Source: Cytophagia bacterium (GTDB lineage: Bacteria > Bacteroidota > Bacteroidia > Cytophagales > Spirosomataceae). Taken from it: a stretch of DNA of 64,000 nucleotides. The position numbers and the translations under genes were made by a program. The notes below the pieces were generated by a model. The model saw only the letters and a program-made list of their open reading frames with translations. It searched no databases and was not told the origin of the DNA. The stretch spans positions 1-64,000 of the forward strand of contig REAB01000050.1 in assembly GCA_004293645.1 (NCBI GenBank), in the 5' to 3' direction. Positions 17,401 to 26,333 of the stretch are shown here, piece after piece (within the stretch, counting starts at the first letter, position 1; every line of letters begins with the position of its first letter).

Positions 17401-18501
17401 TCAAACTCCTGGTTTTACAAAAGGCAATTTTATGATTTGTGCTTTTAAGAGGCGGTCGCGTACTTTGATGAATACCTCACTGCCTACTTTGCTTTGAGCG
17501 GTAGGCACATAGCCCAAGCCAATGCCTTTGCCCAAAGTAGGCGACTGCGTACCCGACGTTACGTGGCCAATTACGCCGCCGTCGGCATCACAAATTTCAT
17601 AATGCCCGCGCGGAATACCACGGTCAATGAGTTCAAATGCCACTAATTTATTGGCCAAACCAATCTGTTTTTGTTGTAACAATGCCTCTGAGTTTACAAA
17701 GTTTTTGGTAAATTTTGTTACCCAACCCAAGCCTGCTTCGAGCGGCGAAGTGGTGTCGTCAATGTCGTTTCCGTAGAGGCAATAGCCCATTTCGAGGCGG
17801 AGCGTGTCGCGGGCACCCAAGCCAACGGGCTTGATGTCAAACTCAGCCCCTGCTTCAAAAATGGCATTCCACATGGCTTCTGCATCTTTGTTCCACACAT
17901 AAATTTCAAAACCGCCCGCACCCGTGTAGCCCGTTGCCGAAACGATAACGTCATTGATACCAGCTACGACACCCGTTTTGAAAGTGTAATAATCCATTGC
18001 AGCCAAGTCTATTTCGGTGAGTTTTTGGAGCGTAGCACTGGCTTGCGGGCCTTGCACGGCCAACAAGCAAAGGCGGTCAGAAATGTTTTCCATGGTTGCG
18101 CCTTCGGTATTGTGGCTCGCAATCCAATTCCAGTCTTTTTCGATGTTAGAGGCATTGACTACTAACAAATATTCTTCGGCATCAATTTGATACACCAGTA
18201 GGTCATCTACTACGCCACCCGTAGCATTGGGGAGGTAGCTGTACTGAATTTTTCCGTTAAACAACGCACTGGCATCGTTGGCCGACACCCGTTGAATCAA
18301 GTCAAGGGCTTTGGGGCCTTTGATGATAAATTCGCCCATGTGCGAAACATCAAAAACGCCCACTCCGTTGCGTACGCAGTGGTGTTCTTCCAAATCGGAA
18401 GAGTAGCGAACGGGCATCAAAAAGCCCGCAAAAGGCACCATTTTCGCGCCCAATTGTTGGTGAATGTGTTCGAGCGGAACGTGTAGCAATGTTTCAGACA
18501 T
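17401..18501 (-). CDS. gcvT: Aminomethyltransferase (glycine cleavage system T protein)
   Basis: A 366-residue T protein that moves the methylene group from aminomethyl-lipoyl-H to tetrahydrofolate. Family motifs: [37 protein letters not shown] at residues 21-57, [41 protein letters not shown] and the C-terminal barrel with [22 protein letters not shown]. Length is normal. The matching H protein gene (gcvH) is 29 kb away at 47368, so the pathway genes are dispersed. I see no glycine riboswitch upstream. The AT-rich R-M locus starts 147 bp upstream. Confidence 0.96.
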   Translation of the reverse strand: MSETLLHVPLEHIHQQLGAKMVPFAGFLMPVRYSSDLEEHHCVRNGVGVFDVSHMGEFIIKGPKALDLIQRVSANDASALFNGKIQYSYLPNATGGVVDDLLVYQIDAEEYLLVVNASNIEKDWNWIASHNTEGATMENISDRLCLLAVQGPQASATLQKLTEIDLAAMDYYTFKTGVVAGINDVIVSATGYTGAGGFEIYVWNKDAEAMWNAIFEAGAEFDIKPVGLGARDTLRLEMGYCLYGNDIDDTTSPLEAGLGWVTKFTKNFVNSEALLQQKQIGLANKLVAFELIDRGIPRGHYEICDADGGVIGHVTSGTQSPTLGKGIGLGYVPTAQSKVGSEVFIKVRDRLLKAQIIKLPFVKPGV

Positions 18502-18648
18502 AAAGTAGTTTGTTATTTGAGGTTTGTTATTCGAAGTAAGTAGCTTCTGCTTGACCGCCTATACGGTTACAAAACTACGTTTAAAATGGTTTGGAGGTTG
18601 GCTAAGAAGTGGTAAAAATGGTAATGAAAGCCCAAATTAGGCCATCTT

Positions 18649-19452
18649 TCATTCAGCCATACCTATAATTCTTAGTGAGGTAAGCAAAACATCTACCATT
18701 ATGGGCAGCATTTCTTCAATGGTCCATTCGGTTGGTTTGGTATAAATTGATACCGCTTGCAACATAACAGATTGTCCGTCAATAGAGATAAATATATTTT
18801 CACAACTATTCCGATTAATGGGTAAACTATAATTTGATGCAGTTAGTCTGTCAATTCTATTTAAAGAACCTGCATCGTGTTTCAAAATCACCTCCGTTCC
18901 GTCTGGTCTTGTTACTGCTACCGATTCGGTGAGAAAGTTTGAGCCTTGCAAAAACAAAATGTAAGGAAAATGCTTTTCATCAATCATTAGGTTTCTTATT
19001 TCATTGATATTTTTATGGGAACGCTCAATTGCATTTCCTGCTACCATCAGCTCTTGATTGTTGTTTTTACCAACCAAAATTCCCTTGCTAATATTTTCAA
19101 TGTCCTTTCCCTGATGTTTGGCTTCGCATACTAATACAATACGCCATTTGCCGTCATTGTCTTTGACTTCAATAATTCCACCATCGGGTTTTATTGACGC
19201 TTTGGCAACAAATATTGTTGCGCCCAATCTTGGGTCAACAGAATGGAGTTTTTCATTAATCTCCTTTTTTTCAATGCTATCTCTGAAACGAAATTCAAGG
19301 TTGGGGAAGTCTTTTTTAAAAGTCTCAAAAACAACTTTTGAGAAATCATTTACTGATATGTCATGTTTTTGGGCATTTTTACCGAATATTTCCTTTGGTC
19401 CTTGACCTCTTACTTTTTCTATTCTTAATCGGTCTGTTTGCTTTTTCTTCAT
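18649..19452 (-). CDS. EcoRI-family type II restriction endonuclease
   Basis: A 267-residue enzyme strikingly close to E. coli R.EcoRI (277 residues), which cuts GAATTC. From memory of the EcoRI sequence, long blocks agree: FRFRDSIEKKEINE, SIKPDGGIIEVKD, VCEAKHQGKDI, AGNAIERSHKNINEI, HFPYILFLQGSNFLTE and LNRIDRLTASNYSLPINRN. The catalytic set D90, E110 and K112 corresponds to EcoRI D91, E111 and K113. The recognition segment N140-A-I-E-R144 is intact. Encoded 22 bp downstream of the cognate methylase on the same strand. The region is clearly more AT-rich than its neighbours, pointing to transfer. Recognition of GAATTC is a strong inference, not shown. Confidence 0.95.
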   Translation of the reverse strand: MKKKQTDRLRIEKVRGQGPKEIFGKNAQKHDISVNDFSKVVFETFKKDFPNLEFRFRDSIEKKEINEKLHSVDPRLGATIFVAKASIKPDGGIIEVKDNDGKWRIVLVCEAKHQGKDIENISKGILVGKNNNQELMVAGNAIERSHKNINEIRNLMIDEKHFPYILFLQGSNFLTESVAVTRPDGTEVILKHDAGSLNRIDRLTASNYSLPINRNSCENIFISIDGQSVMLQAVSIYTKPTEWTIEEMLPIMVDVLLTSLRIIGMAE

Positions 19453-19474
19453 TTGTGCCTCTGTATGGAAAAAT

Positions 19475-20458
19475 TTAGAGCCTTCTATTCTTGATTAAAA
19501 TTCTAAAATAAGGACATTTACCATTGATTGATAAGTCTTTATCATCGTTTCCCTTTCTAAATTTCACTAATTCAAATTGTTCGGGATTGTATTTATGTAA
19601 AAAGGTTATCGGAACGCCCATAATACCTTTATAGTCCATTGGTATATCTTGGGTTTTGTTTACATTGATTGCATCGTAGTTATCAAATTTAGGATATTGG
19701 CTTTCGTTTCCATAATAAGTTTTCGTGAGAGCAATGTCTTCGTGTCGTTTGGAAGTGTCCAAATTTGTGAGCCACAAACAATTATTTGGAGAGATTATTT
19801 TACCTCCTGAACCATCAATATACGTCTCCGTTCCGTACAGTTCGTAGTGTTCGGGAACTATAAAACCTGAGATACCTCTGCCCATATTGATACCCAACCA
19901 AGCTTTGTTTTCTTTAATTAGTTTGAAAATTTCTTTATACGTTATTGCGTTGATATTACCTATAATCAAAAATTTTTTTTCATATTTTACCAATTGCTCA
20001 ACGTATTCTCTGAATAGGGAGAAAGGTGGGTTAGTTACTACAATGTCTGATTGTTTTAATAGTCCAATAGACTCTTGACCACGAAAATCACCATCACCTT
20101 TAAGTGGTTTGATACCAATCTCTTCTGCATCGGGAATATTATTTCCATTTTTATCGCCTGTGTATTCAAGAAATACCGCTTTTTCAGATTCTCTTTGAAT
20201 AAATAAATCTTTTTCTTGATTCTTGTAGCAAGTTGTTAGCAGTCTTTTTAGTCCTAAACTTTCAAAATTGTAAGCAAAATAATTAAAAAAGTTGCTATTT
20301 CTTGGGTCGTCGCAATTACAATAGACCACCTTGTTTTTAAAGTGTTCTTTGTAATGAATCAGTTCCCTTTCAATATCTGAAAGTTGGGTATAAAACTCAT
20401 CTTTTTTTGAAAATTTTGCTATGTGTAGCGTTTGGTTCGGCGTTCTTTCCGCTATCAT
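19475..20458 (-). CDS. EcoRI-family adenine-specific DNA methyltransferase
   Basis: A 327-residue methylase matching M.EcoRI (about 325 residues) across its length: KDEFYTQLSDIERELIHYKEHF, VVYCNCDDPRNSNFFNYFA, DIVVTNPPFSLFREYVEQL, GRGISGFIVPEHYELYGTE, ISPNNCLWLTNLD, NYDAINVNKTQDIPMDY, GVPITFLHKYNPEQFEL and the C-terminal DLSINGKCPYFRILIKNR. The catalytic NPPF motif is at residues 143-146. It should methylate the second adenine of GAATTC and so protect host sites. It lies upstream of the nuclease gene, the reverse of the classical E. coli plasmid order (R then M). AT-rich like its partner. Confidence 0.95.
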   Translation of the reverse strand: MIAERTPNQTLHIAKFSKKDEFYTQLSDIERELIHYKEHFKNKVVYCNCDDPRNSNFFNYFAYNFESLGLKRLLTTCYKNQEKDLFIQRESEKAVFLEYTGDKNGNNIPDAEEIGIKPLKGDGDFRGQESIGLLKQSDIVVTNPPFSLFREYVEQLVKYEKKFLIIGNINAITYKEIFKLIKENKAWLGINMGRGISGFIVPEHYELYGTETYIDGSGGKIISPNNCLWLTNLDTSKRHEDIALTKTYYGNESQYPKFDNYDAINVNKTQDIPMDYKGIMGVPITFLHKYNPEQFELVKFRKGNDDKDLSINGKCPYFRILIKNRRL

Positions 20459-20562
20459 TGTTTTCTGTAATTAGGGCTGTAAAGTTACGTTTTTAATTTT
20501 TGTTATTTGTTAGATTTCCTGTCGCTTTTGGTGCTGCTCTTCGCTTACAACCCCAAATTGCT

Positions 20563-20570
20563 TACTTTTG
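20563..20570 (+). promoter_or_regulatory. -7 element TACTTTTG of gldG
   Basis: A perfect TAnnTTTG match 27 bp upstream of the gldG ATG. The spacing predicts a short leader of about 20 nt. No -33 TTTG at 19 bp is seen. Confidence 0.45.
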
Positions 20571-20597
20571 CGGTGGGCTATTGGCTTTTAATTTAGC

Positions 20598-22229
20598 ATG
20601 AAAAATAACTTATTGAAGTTTTTGCTTTTTGGGACCGTCTTGGTGGGGTTAAATCTACTGGCCGCTTTTGCGTTTGTGCGCTGGGACGCTACCGAAGAAA
20701 AACGCTACACCGTAGCCGATGCCACCAAAAAAATGCTCCAAAATTTGGACGGGCAGGTATTGGTAAAAGTCTATCTCACGGGCGATTTTCCGCCTGGCTT
20801 TGAACGCCTTGAAGGTGCTATCAAAGAAACATTGGCTTCTTTTTCGGACTATTCGGGGGCTAATTTGGCCTACCGTTTTATTGAACCAAAAGACCCCGCG
20901 CTGCAAGACGAACTGATGAAAAAAGGGCTGCTGCCCACCAATCTCTTTGCCAACGAAGACGGAAAAAAAACCGAGCGGTTGGTGTTTCCAGGGGCTTTGC
21001 TGGTGTATGAAGGCAAAGAATACCCCGTGCAATTGTTGAAAGGCAACAAATCGAACTCGTCAGAAGAACAGCTCAATCAGTCTTACGAAAACGTGGAGTT
21101 TGAGTTGGCATCGGCGATTCGCCAATTAACTCAGAAAAAACGCCAAAAAATTGCGATTTTGGTAAGCCATACCCAAGTGCCGCCACCGCGTTTTTCTGAC
21201 CTAATAGCCACACTTCAAGCGCGTTATGACGTATTTTTTGACCTCAACAATCCCGCCAACTACGACGGCATGGACGCACTCATTATTCCCAAACCTGACT
21301 TGCCTTTTAGCGAAGATGACAAATTTAAAATAGACCAGTTTATTGTAAAAGGCGGGAAAGCCCTGTTTTTTGTGGACGGCGCGCGCGTGGACAGCGTGAG
21401 TTTGGAAGGCACTTTTGCGCAGCCCAGCGGTCTCAATCTCGACGATTTATTGTTTAAATATGGCTGCCGCATCAACCAAAATTTGGTCAAAGATTTGAGC
21501 TGTGCGTACATTCCGCTCAACGTGGGCAACATGGGCGACCAGCCGCAGATTAAGCCCATGCCGTGGCGGTTTTTTCCGTTGGTCAACAACTTTGGCAACC
21601 ACCCCATTGTTCGCAATTTAGATGCCGTTTATACCCGTTTTCCCAGTTCTATTGACACCGTGGCGGTGGCTGGAATCAAAAAAACGCCGCTGTTGCTGTC
21701 GTCGCAATACACCAAACTGCTTAAAGCACCCGCGCTGGTGGCTTACAACGAAGCCCGCCAACAACCCGACCCGCGCACTTACAACGGAGGCGTACAAACG
21801 CTGGCTTTGCTACTCGAAGGGTCCTTTGTGTCGCTTTTCAACAACCGTATTTTGCCCACCGACCCGCGCAGTGCGGGCTTTGTGAGCGGCGGCAAAACGT
21901 CAAAAATACTGGTTTGTGCCGATGGTGATTTGATTGTAAACGACATAGACTACAAACGCAACGCGCCGCTGCCATTGGGCTACGACCGCCTTTCGCAAAA
22001 CACCTTTGCCAACAAGGACTTTGTAATTTATGCCCTCGAATATCTTCTCGATGCCGACGGCCTCATTACGGCACGCAACAAGCAGATTACGCTGCGACCT
22101 TTGGATAAAATTAAGCTCAAAGAAGAACGCACGCAATGGCAAATACTCAACCTGCTGGGGCCATTGGTTTGGGTGGGGCTTATTGGCGTAGGTTGGCAAT
22201 GGCGACGTAAACGCCGTTATGGCCAATAG
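20598..22229 (+). CDS. gldG: Gliding-motility-associated ABC transporter protein GldG
   Basis: A 543-residue protein of the GldG/Mfd-like ABC_transp_aux family. N-terminal membrane helix (LLKFLLFGTVLVGLNLLAAFAFVRWD), then RYTVADATKKMLQNLDGQVLVKVYLTGDFPPGFERL, a large periplasmic region with QKIAILVSHTQ and the DALIIPKPDLPFSEDDKFKIDQF block, and a C-terminal helix (LLGPLVWVGLIGVGWQW) ending in basic residues. GldG works with GldF and the ATPase GldA in Bacteroidota gliding and type IX secretion organisms. The permease gene gldF, which usually precedes gldG, is not present here; the R-M locus occupies that place on the opposite strand. Confidence 0.92.
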   Translation: MKNNLLKFLLFGTVLVGLNLLAAFAFVRWDATEEKRYTVADATKKMLQNLDGQVLVKVYLTGDFPPGFERLEGAIKETLASFSDYSGANLAYRFIEPKDPALQDELMKKGLLPTNLFANEDGKKTERLVFPGALLVYEGKEYPVQLLKGNKSNSSEEQLNQSYENVEFELASAIRQLTQKKRQKIAILVSHTQVPPPRFSDLIATLQARYDVFFDLNNPANYDGMDALIIPKPDLPFSEDDKFKIDQFIVKGGKALFFVDGARVDSVSLEGTFAQPSGLNLDDLLFKYGCRINQNLVKDLSCAYIPLNVGNMGDQPQIKPMPWRFFPLVNNFGNHPIVRNLDAVYTRFPSSIDTVAVAGIKKTPLLLSSQYTKLLKAPALVAYNEARQQPDPRTYNGGVQTLALLLEGSFVSLFNNRILPTDPRSAGFVSGGKTSKILVCADGDLIVNDIDYKRNAPLPLGYDRLSQNTFANKDFVIYALEYLLDADGLITARNKQITLRPLDKIKLKEERTQWQILNLLGPLVWVGLIGVGWQWRRKRRYGQ

Positions 22230-22488
22230 AAACTCACCGCATCGAAGGCTTTCAAATGATTAAAAACTTCGTTAAGTAGTCCACGGTCAATAATCAATAG
22301 AATCGCAAAGTGCTTATTATCAAAGTTTTATACAAAATTGAAACGTCGTTTATTTATACCAAATTACTTACAACTTAGGTTCGCTGCTGTTTATAGCCTA
22401 TTTTAAAACCGTTTCAAATAAAGTCGAACCCATCTCCAAAAAATGTACTTTTTAAAGATTTAATATAAAAAATATACGCTCCCTACGC

Positions 22489-23649
22489 ATGCACGCCGAC
22501 AGTCTCAAAAAACAATTTCAAACCGCATTTACTACGCTTCCTACGCTTGTTGTGCGCGCACCAGGGCGCATCAACCTCATTGGCGAACACACCGACTACA
22601 ACGGCGGATTTGTGATGCCCGCCAGCATTGACAAGGCCATTTGGTTTGCTGCTGCTCCCCGTTCCGACCAGCAGTGCGTGTTGGTGGCCGCCGATTTAAA
22701 CGAAAAGCACGAGTTTGCGCTCTCAGATTTGAGTAAGTCTGACAAGTCTTGGACGCAATACCCCATGGGCGTTTTGAATGAATTAATGGCGGTAGGTTTG
22801 ATGCCCAAAACGGGTTTCAACTTGTTGTTTGGGGGCAACATTCCGTTGGGGGCGGGCTTGTCGTCGTCGGCGGCGGTAGAGTGCGGCACGGCTTTTGTGC
22901 TTAACGAGCTTTTTGGGTTTGGCCTCTCGCGCCTCGAAATGGTAAAAATAGCGCAACGCGCCGAAAACAATTTTGTGGGCTTGCAGTGCGGCATCATGGA
23001 TATGTTTGCGTCTATGATGGGAAAAGCTGCGTCGGTCATTCGGCTTGATTGCCGCAGTTTAGAATATACTTATTTTCCGTTCAATGCGCCCCACCACAGC
23101 CTCGTTTTGTGCGATTCGGGCGTGAAACACTCCTTGGCAGGTTCGGAATACAACACCCGCCGCCAAGAATGTGAAACGGGTGTAAATATATTGCAACAAT
23201 TTGATAATCAGACAGAAAGCCTCCGCGATGTTTCAATGGCTTTCTTGCAACAACACCAAGCAGCGTTGCCACCCGTGGTGTATCAAAGGTGCCAGTATAT
23301 AGTGTCTGAGATTGAGCGGGTGCGGCAAGCAGGGCAATTGTTGGAAGCGGGTAACTTGGCAGGGTTTGGCCAATTGATGTACCAAACCCACGATGGCTTG
23401 CAGCATCAATACGAAGTGAGTTGCCCCGAATTGGACTTGTTGGTGGCACACACCCGTTCGCTTGGTAGTGTGCTGGGCGCGCGCTTGATGGGTGGCGGTT
23501 TTGGAGGCTGTACGCTCAATTTGGTAGAAAAAAGCCACGTTTCAGAATTTATTGAAAATATAACGCACGCCTATCAGATACAAACAGGAATTGACTTAAC
23601 TTGCCATGAAGTAGTGTTGAGCAACGGCACCGAAAAAATTTCCGACTAA
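22489..23649 (+). CDS. galK: Galactokinase
   Basis: A 386-residue GHMP kinase that phosphorylates galactose at C1 (Leloir pathway), in the cytoplasm. Signatures: APGRINLIGEHTDYNGGFVMP (galactokinase signature, residues 24-44), GGNIPLGAGLSSSAAVECG (ATP-binding GHMP motif) and GARLMGGGFGGCTLNLV at the C-terminus. Length is normal. A 259-bp AT-rich spacer without evident elements separates it from gldG. It ends 12 bp before glpD, so the two may share a transcript, though galactose and glycerol metabolism are not otherwise linked. Confidence 0.96.
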   Translation: MHADSLKKQFQTAFTTLPTLVVRAPGRINLIGEHTDYNGGFVMPASIDKAIWFAAAPRSDQQCVLVAADLNEKHEFALSDLSKSDKSWTQYPMGVLNELMAVGLMPKTGFNLLFGGNIPLGAGLSSSAAVECGTAFVLNELFGFGLSRLEMVKIAQRAENNFVGLQCGIMDMFASMMGKAASVIRLDCRSLEYTYFPFNAPHHSLVLCDSGVKHSLAGSEYNTRRQECETGVNILQQFDNQTESLRDVSMAFLQQHQAALPPVVYQRCQYIVSEIERVRQAGQLLEAGNLAGFGQLMYQTHDGLQHQYEVSCPELDLLVAHTRSLGSVLGARLMGGGFGGCTLNLVEKSHVSEFIENITHAYQIQTGIDLTCHEVVLSNGTEKISD

Positions 23650-23661
23650 AAAATTAACTTC

Positions 23662-25317
23662 ATGAATCGTTCCAAAAATATCGAACAGCTTCAAAATCAG
23701 ACTTTTGATGTGTGCATTATCGGGGCTGGGGCCAGTGGTACGGGCTGCGCATTAGATGCTGCCCTGCGCGGTATGAAAGTAGCCCTGATTGACAAAACCG
23801 ACTTTGCCGCCGAAACTTCATCGCGCTCTACCAAGCTCATTCACGGTGGGGTGCGTTATTTGGAGCAAGCGTTCAAAAACTTCGATTTTGCCCAACTCAA
23901 ACAAGTTAAGCACGGCCTGGAAGAGCGGCACATTGTGATGCGCAACGCGCCCCACTTGGCGCAGCCGTTGGCACTCATTACGCCCGTTTTCAGTTGGTTT
24001 GAAGGAATGTATTTTACCATTGGGCTTTCTATTTACGGGCTTTTTGCCAAAGGCGACCCGCTACCTCCCGCCCAATGGCTCAACAAAAAAGCAACCCTCG
24101 CCCGAATGCCCACGCTCACGCCACGTATTCACAGCTCGGTGATGTATTACGACGGCCAGCACGACGATGCCCGCTACTGCTTGGCATTGGCCCAAAGCGC
24201 CCACGAAGCGGGCGCATCGGTAGTTAATCACCTGGAAATCAAGTCTTTTTCTAAAAATGCCGACGGCAAACTCTCCACAGCGCAAGTGCGCGACACGCTC
24301 ACGGGCAAGGAGTTTGAAATACAATCCAAGCTGTTTATCAACTGCGCGGGGCCTTATGCCGATGCCATTCGGCGCATGGCCAGCCCTGAAGTTACGCCCC
24401 GTTTGCGCCCCAGCAAAGGCGTACACATTATTTTACCCCACGAAGTGCTAAAAAGCCAAGATGCCATGCTCATTCCCAAAACCAAAGACGGGCGCGTGGT
24501 ATTTGTGATTCCGTTTGAGGGCGAAGTAATGGTGGGCACCACCGACGACGAGTACCGTGACTTGGACAAAGAACCCATTTTGGAAGAAAAAGAAGTGGAT
24601 TTTTTGCTCGAAACCCTCGAACCGTTTTTGGCCAAAACCCCCACCCGCAGCCAAGTAAAAGCAGGATTTGGTGGCCTGCGACCGCTCATTGGGGTAACCG
24701 ACTCAAAAGCCACCAAAAAATTGGTGCGCGACCACGAAGTAGAGCACGACCTCAACAGCAATCTGATAAGTTTGTTGGGTGGAAAATGGACCACTTACCG
24801 CCTCATGGCCAAAGATACCATTGATTTAGTGGCCGAATTGCTCCAAAATACGGCTCCCTGCCAAACCCACGACCACCTGCTGATGGGCGCAGAAGGCTAC
24901 CGTTTTGAAGATTGGGAAACCCTGCAAAAACAGTACAATTTGGCCGAAGACACCGCCAAGCACCTTGTTACCAAATACGGCAACAAAGCCGAAGAAGTAG
25001 CTAAAATAGCGAAAAGAGCCAAAGAGGGGCCAGAAATGGCGGAAAAACTGCACCCCAAGTATCCGTTTATTCAGGCCGAAGTAATTTATCAGGCGCGGCA
25101 CGAAATGGCCTGCACCGTGCGCGACGTACTGGCTCGCCGCATTCGCCTCGAACTCATGGACTGGCAAGCCGCTCAAGAAGTGGTGTATTTGGTGGGTGCT
25201 TGGTTGGCCGTGGAACTGGACTGGACAGGGCCAGAATTGGAACGCCAAATGGACGAATACCAAAACCAACTCGACCAGTTTATGCAGCGTGCCGCCGTTG
25301 AGACCCCAAGTGCTTGA
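23662..25317 (+). CDS. glpD: Glycerol-3-phosphate dehydrogenase/oxidase
   Basis: A 551-residue FAD-dependent dehydrogenase that oxidises glycerol 3-phosphate to dihydroxyacetone phosphate and feeds electrons to menaquinone at the inner membrane. The FAD-binding motif is DVCIIGAGASGTGCALDAALRG (residues about 16-37). Also visible are SSRSTKLIHGGVRYLEQAF, the conserved VMVGTTDDEY block, GGLRPLI and LLGGKWTTYRLMAKDTID. The C-terminal DAO_C helical domain includes YQARHEMACTVRDVLARRIRLEL. Length is normal. Lies between galK (12 bp) and a methyltransferase (18 bp). Confidence 0.96.
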   Translation: MNRSKNIEQLQNQTFDVCIIGAGASGTGCALDAALRGMKVALIDKTDFAAETSSRSTKLIHGGVRYLEQAFKNFDFAQLKQVKHGLEERHIVMRNAPHLAQPLALITPVFSWFEGMYFTIGLSIYGLFAKGDPLPPAQWLNKKATLARMPTLTPRIHSSVMYYDGQHDDARYCLALAQSAHEAGASVVNHLEIKSFSKNADGKLSTAQVRDTLTGKEFEIQSKLFINCAGPYADAIRRMASPEVTPRLRPSKGVHIILPHEVLKSQDAMLIPKTKDGRVVFVIPFEGEVMVGTTDDEYRDLDKEPILEEKEVDFLLETLEPFLAKTPTRSQVKAGFGGLRPLIGVTDSKATKKLVRDHEVEHDLNSNLISLLGGKWTTYRLMAKDTIDLVAELLQNTAPCQTHDHLLMGAEGYRFEDWETLQKQYNLAEDTAKHLVTKYGNKAEEVAKIAKRAKEGPEMAEKLHPKYPFIQAEVIYQARHEMACTVRDVLARRIRLELMDWQAAQEVVYLVGAWLAVELDWTGPELERQMDEYQNQLDQFMQRAAVETPSA

Positions 25318-25335
25318 TTACAAACAAAATACCAA

Positions 25336-26184
25336 ATGTATAACACCGAAAGTTACCGCAAACACCAAGAATTTATTGATTCAAAAAGCGATGAAACGTA
25401 CATCAAAGAGCTGTACAACCACAACAGCCCCATTCATCATTACAACCAGCTATTTTTTGAATTCCTGAATCCTTTTGTAGAACCAGCATCGGCTTGGCTC
25501 ACCGTAGGCGACTCTACGGGCATTGACGCGGCTTACCTCAAAAAACAAGGCGGCGTAGCTACCGCCTCCGATTTGAGCACCAAAACCTTGGAGCGGGTCT
25601 TTGCCCAACAACTCATTGACGGCTTTTCGGTTCAAAATGTGGAGCAATTGAGCTACCCAAACAACAGCTTCGACTACGTTTGTTGCAAAGAAGCCTACCA
25701 CCATTTTCCGCGCCCTGCCATTGGCTTTTACGAAATGCTCCGCGTAGCCCGCAAAGGTGTGGTTATCATCGAGCCGTCCGACATCAACTTGGCCTACCCC
25801 GTGCTGCTGTTTGTCAGAAATATATTAGACCGAATCAGTCCCAAACTGCTGCGAAAAATCTGGAAAAACCAGTATTCCTACGAAATCGTGGGCAACTTTG
25901 TCTATAAAATCTCGTTTCGGGAATTTGAAAAAATGGCCGCCGCTTTAGATTTGCCCTGTGTGGCCTACGCGGGTTTCAATACCATGATGGGCGCGCGGTG
26001 GGACGCTCAATTCGTCCAAAAACTCAAACGTTTTTTTGTAGATATGCTCTGTAAAATATCTTTACTGCCCTACCAGCATTTGTCGCTGGTGGTGTTTAAA
26101 GAAAAACCAAGCGAAACTACCCGAAAAAAAATGCAACAAATGGGGTACAAAATCTACGATTTACCCAAAAACCCTTATAATTGA
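25336..26184 (+). CDS. Class I SAM-dependent methyltransferase
   Basis: A 282-residue methyltransferase. The SAM-binding glycine motif is altered but recognisable in AWLTVGDSTGIDAAYLKKQG (residues about 53-72), followed by ATASDLSTKTLERVF, PNNSFDYVCCKEAYHHFPRPAIGFYEMLRVARKGVVIIEP and the C-terminal VVFKEKPS strand. The KEAYHHFPRP segment is the motif IV to VI region of Methyltransf_11 proteins. Substrate unknown. It follows glpD by 18 bp and probably shares its transcript. A palindromic repeat element lies just downstream. Confidence 0.88.
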   Translation: MYNTESYRKHQEFIDSKSDETYIKELYNHNSPIHHYNQLFFEFLNPFVEPASAWLTVGDSTGIDAAYLKKQGGVATASDLSTKTLERVFAQQLIDGFSVQNVEQLSYPNNSFDYVCCKEAYHHFPRPAIGFYEMLRVARKGVVIIEPSDINLAYPVLLFVRNILDRISPKLLRKIWKNQYSYEIVGNFVYKISFREFEKMAAALDLPCVAYAGFNTMMGARWDAQFVQKLKRFFVDMLCKISLLPYQHLSLVVFKEKPSETTRKKMQQMGYKIYDLPKNPYN

Positions 26185-26209
26185 CAAGTGCGCAGGTAAG
26201 AAACAAAAT

Positions 26210-26300
26210 ACTTTTTGTCATGCTGACGAAGGAAGCATCTAAGTCGTTGTAGATACCTCCTTCGTCGGTATGACAAAAGTTTTATCAGCATGACAAAATA
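26210..26300. repeat. Imperfect palindromic repeat element (GTCATGCTGACGAAGGAAGC type)
   Basis: Left arm 26210-26240 and right arm 26251-26280 are near-perfect inverse copies of about 30 bp around a 10-nt loop. A further partial inverted copy (TTTATCAGCATGACAAAA) follows at 26281-26298. The core GTCATGCTGACGAAGGAAGC belongs to a widely scattered type of short palindromic element in bacterial chromosomes. A relative lies at 33038-33112. It may double as the terminator of the glpD-methyltransferase transcript. Confidence 0.85.
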
Positions 26301-26333
26301 GTAATTAATAATCATTTAATCCCCTAAAAAACA

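Noticed and set aside
18502-18648. Glycine riboswitch upstream of gcvT
   Set aside because: The 147-bp spacer shows none of the conserved glycine aptamer elements or a following expression-platform hairpin.
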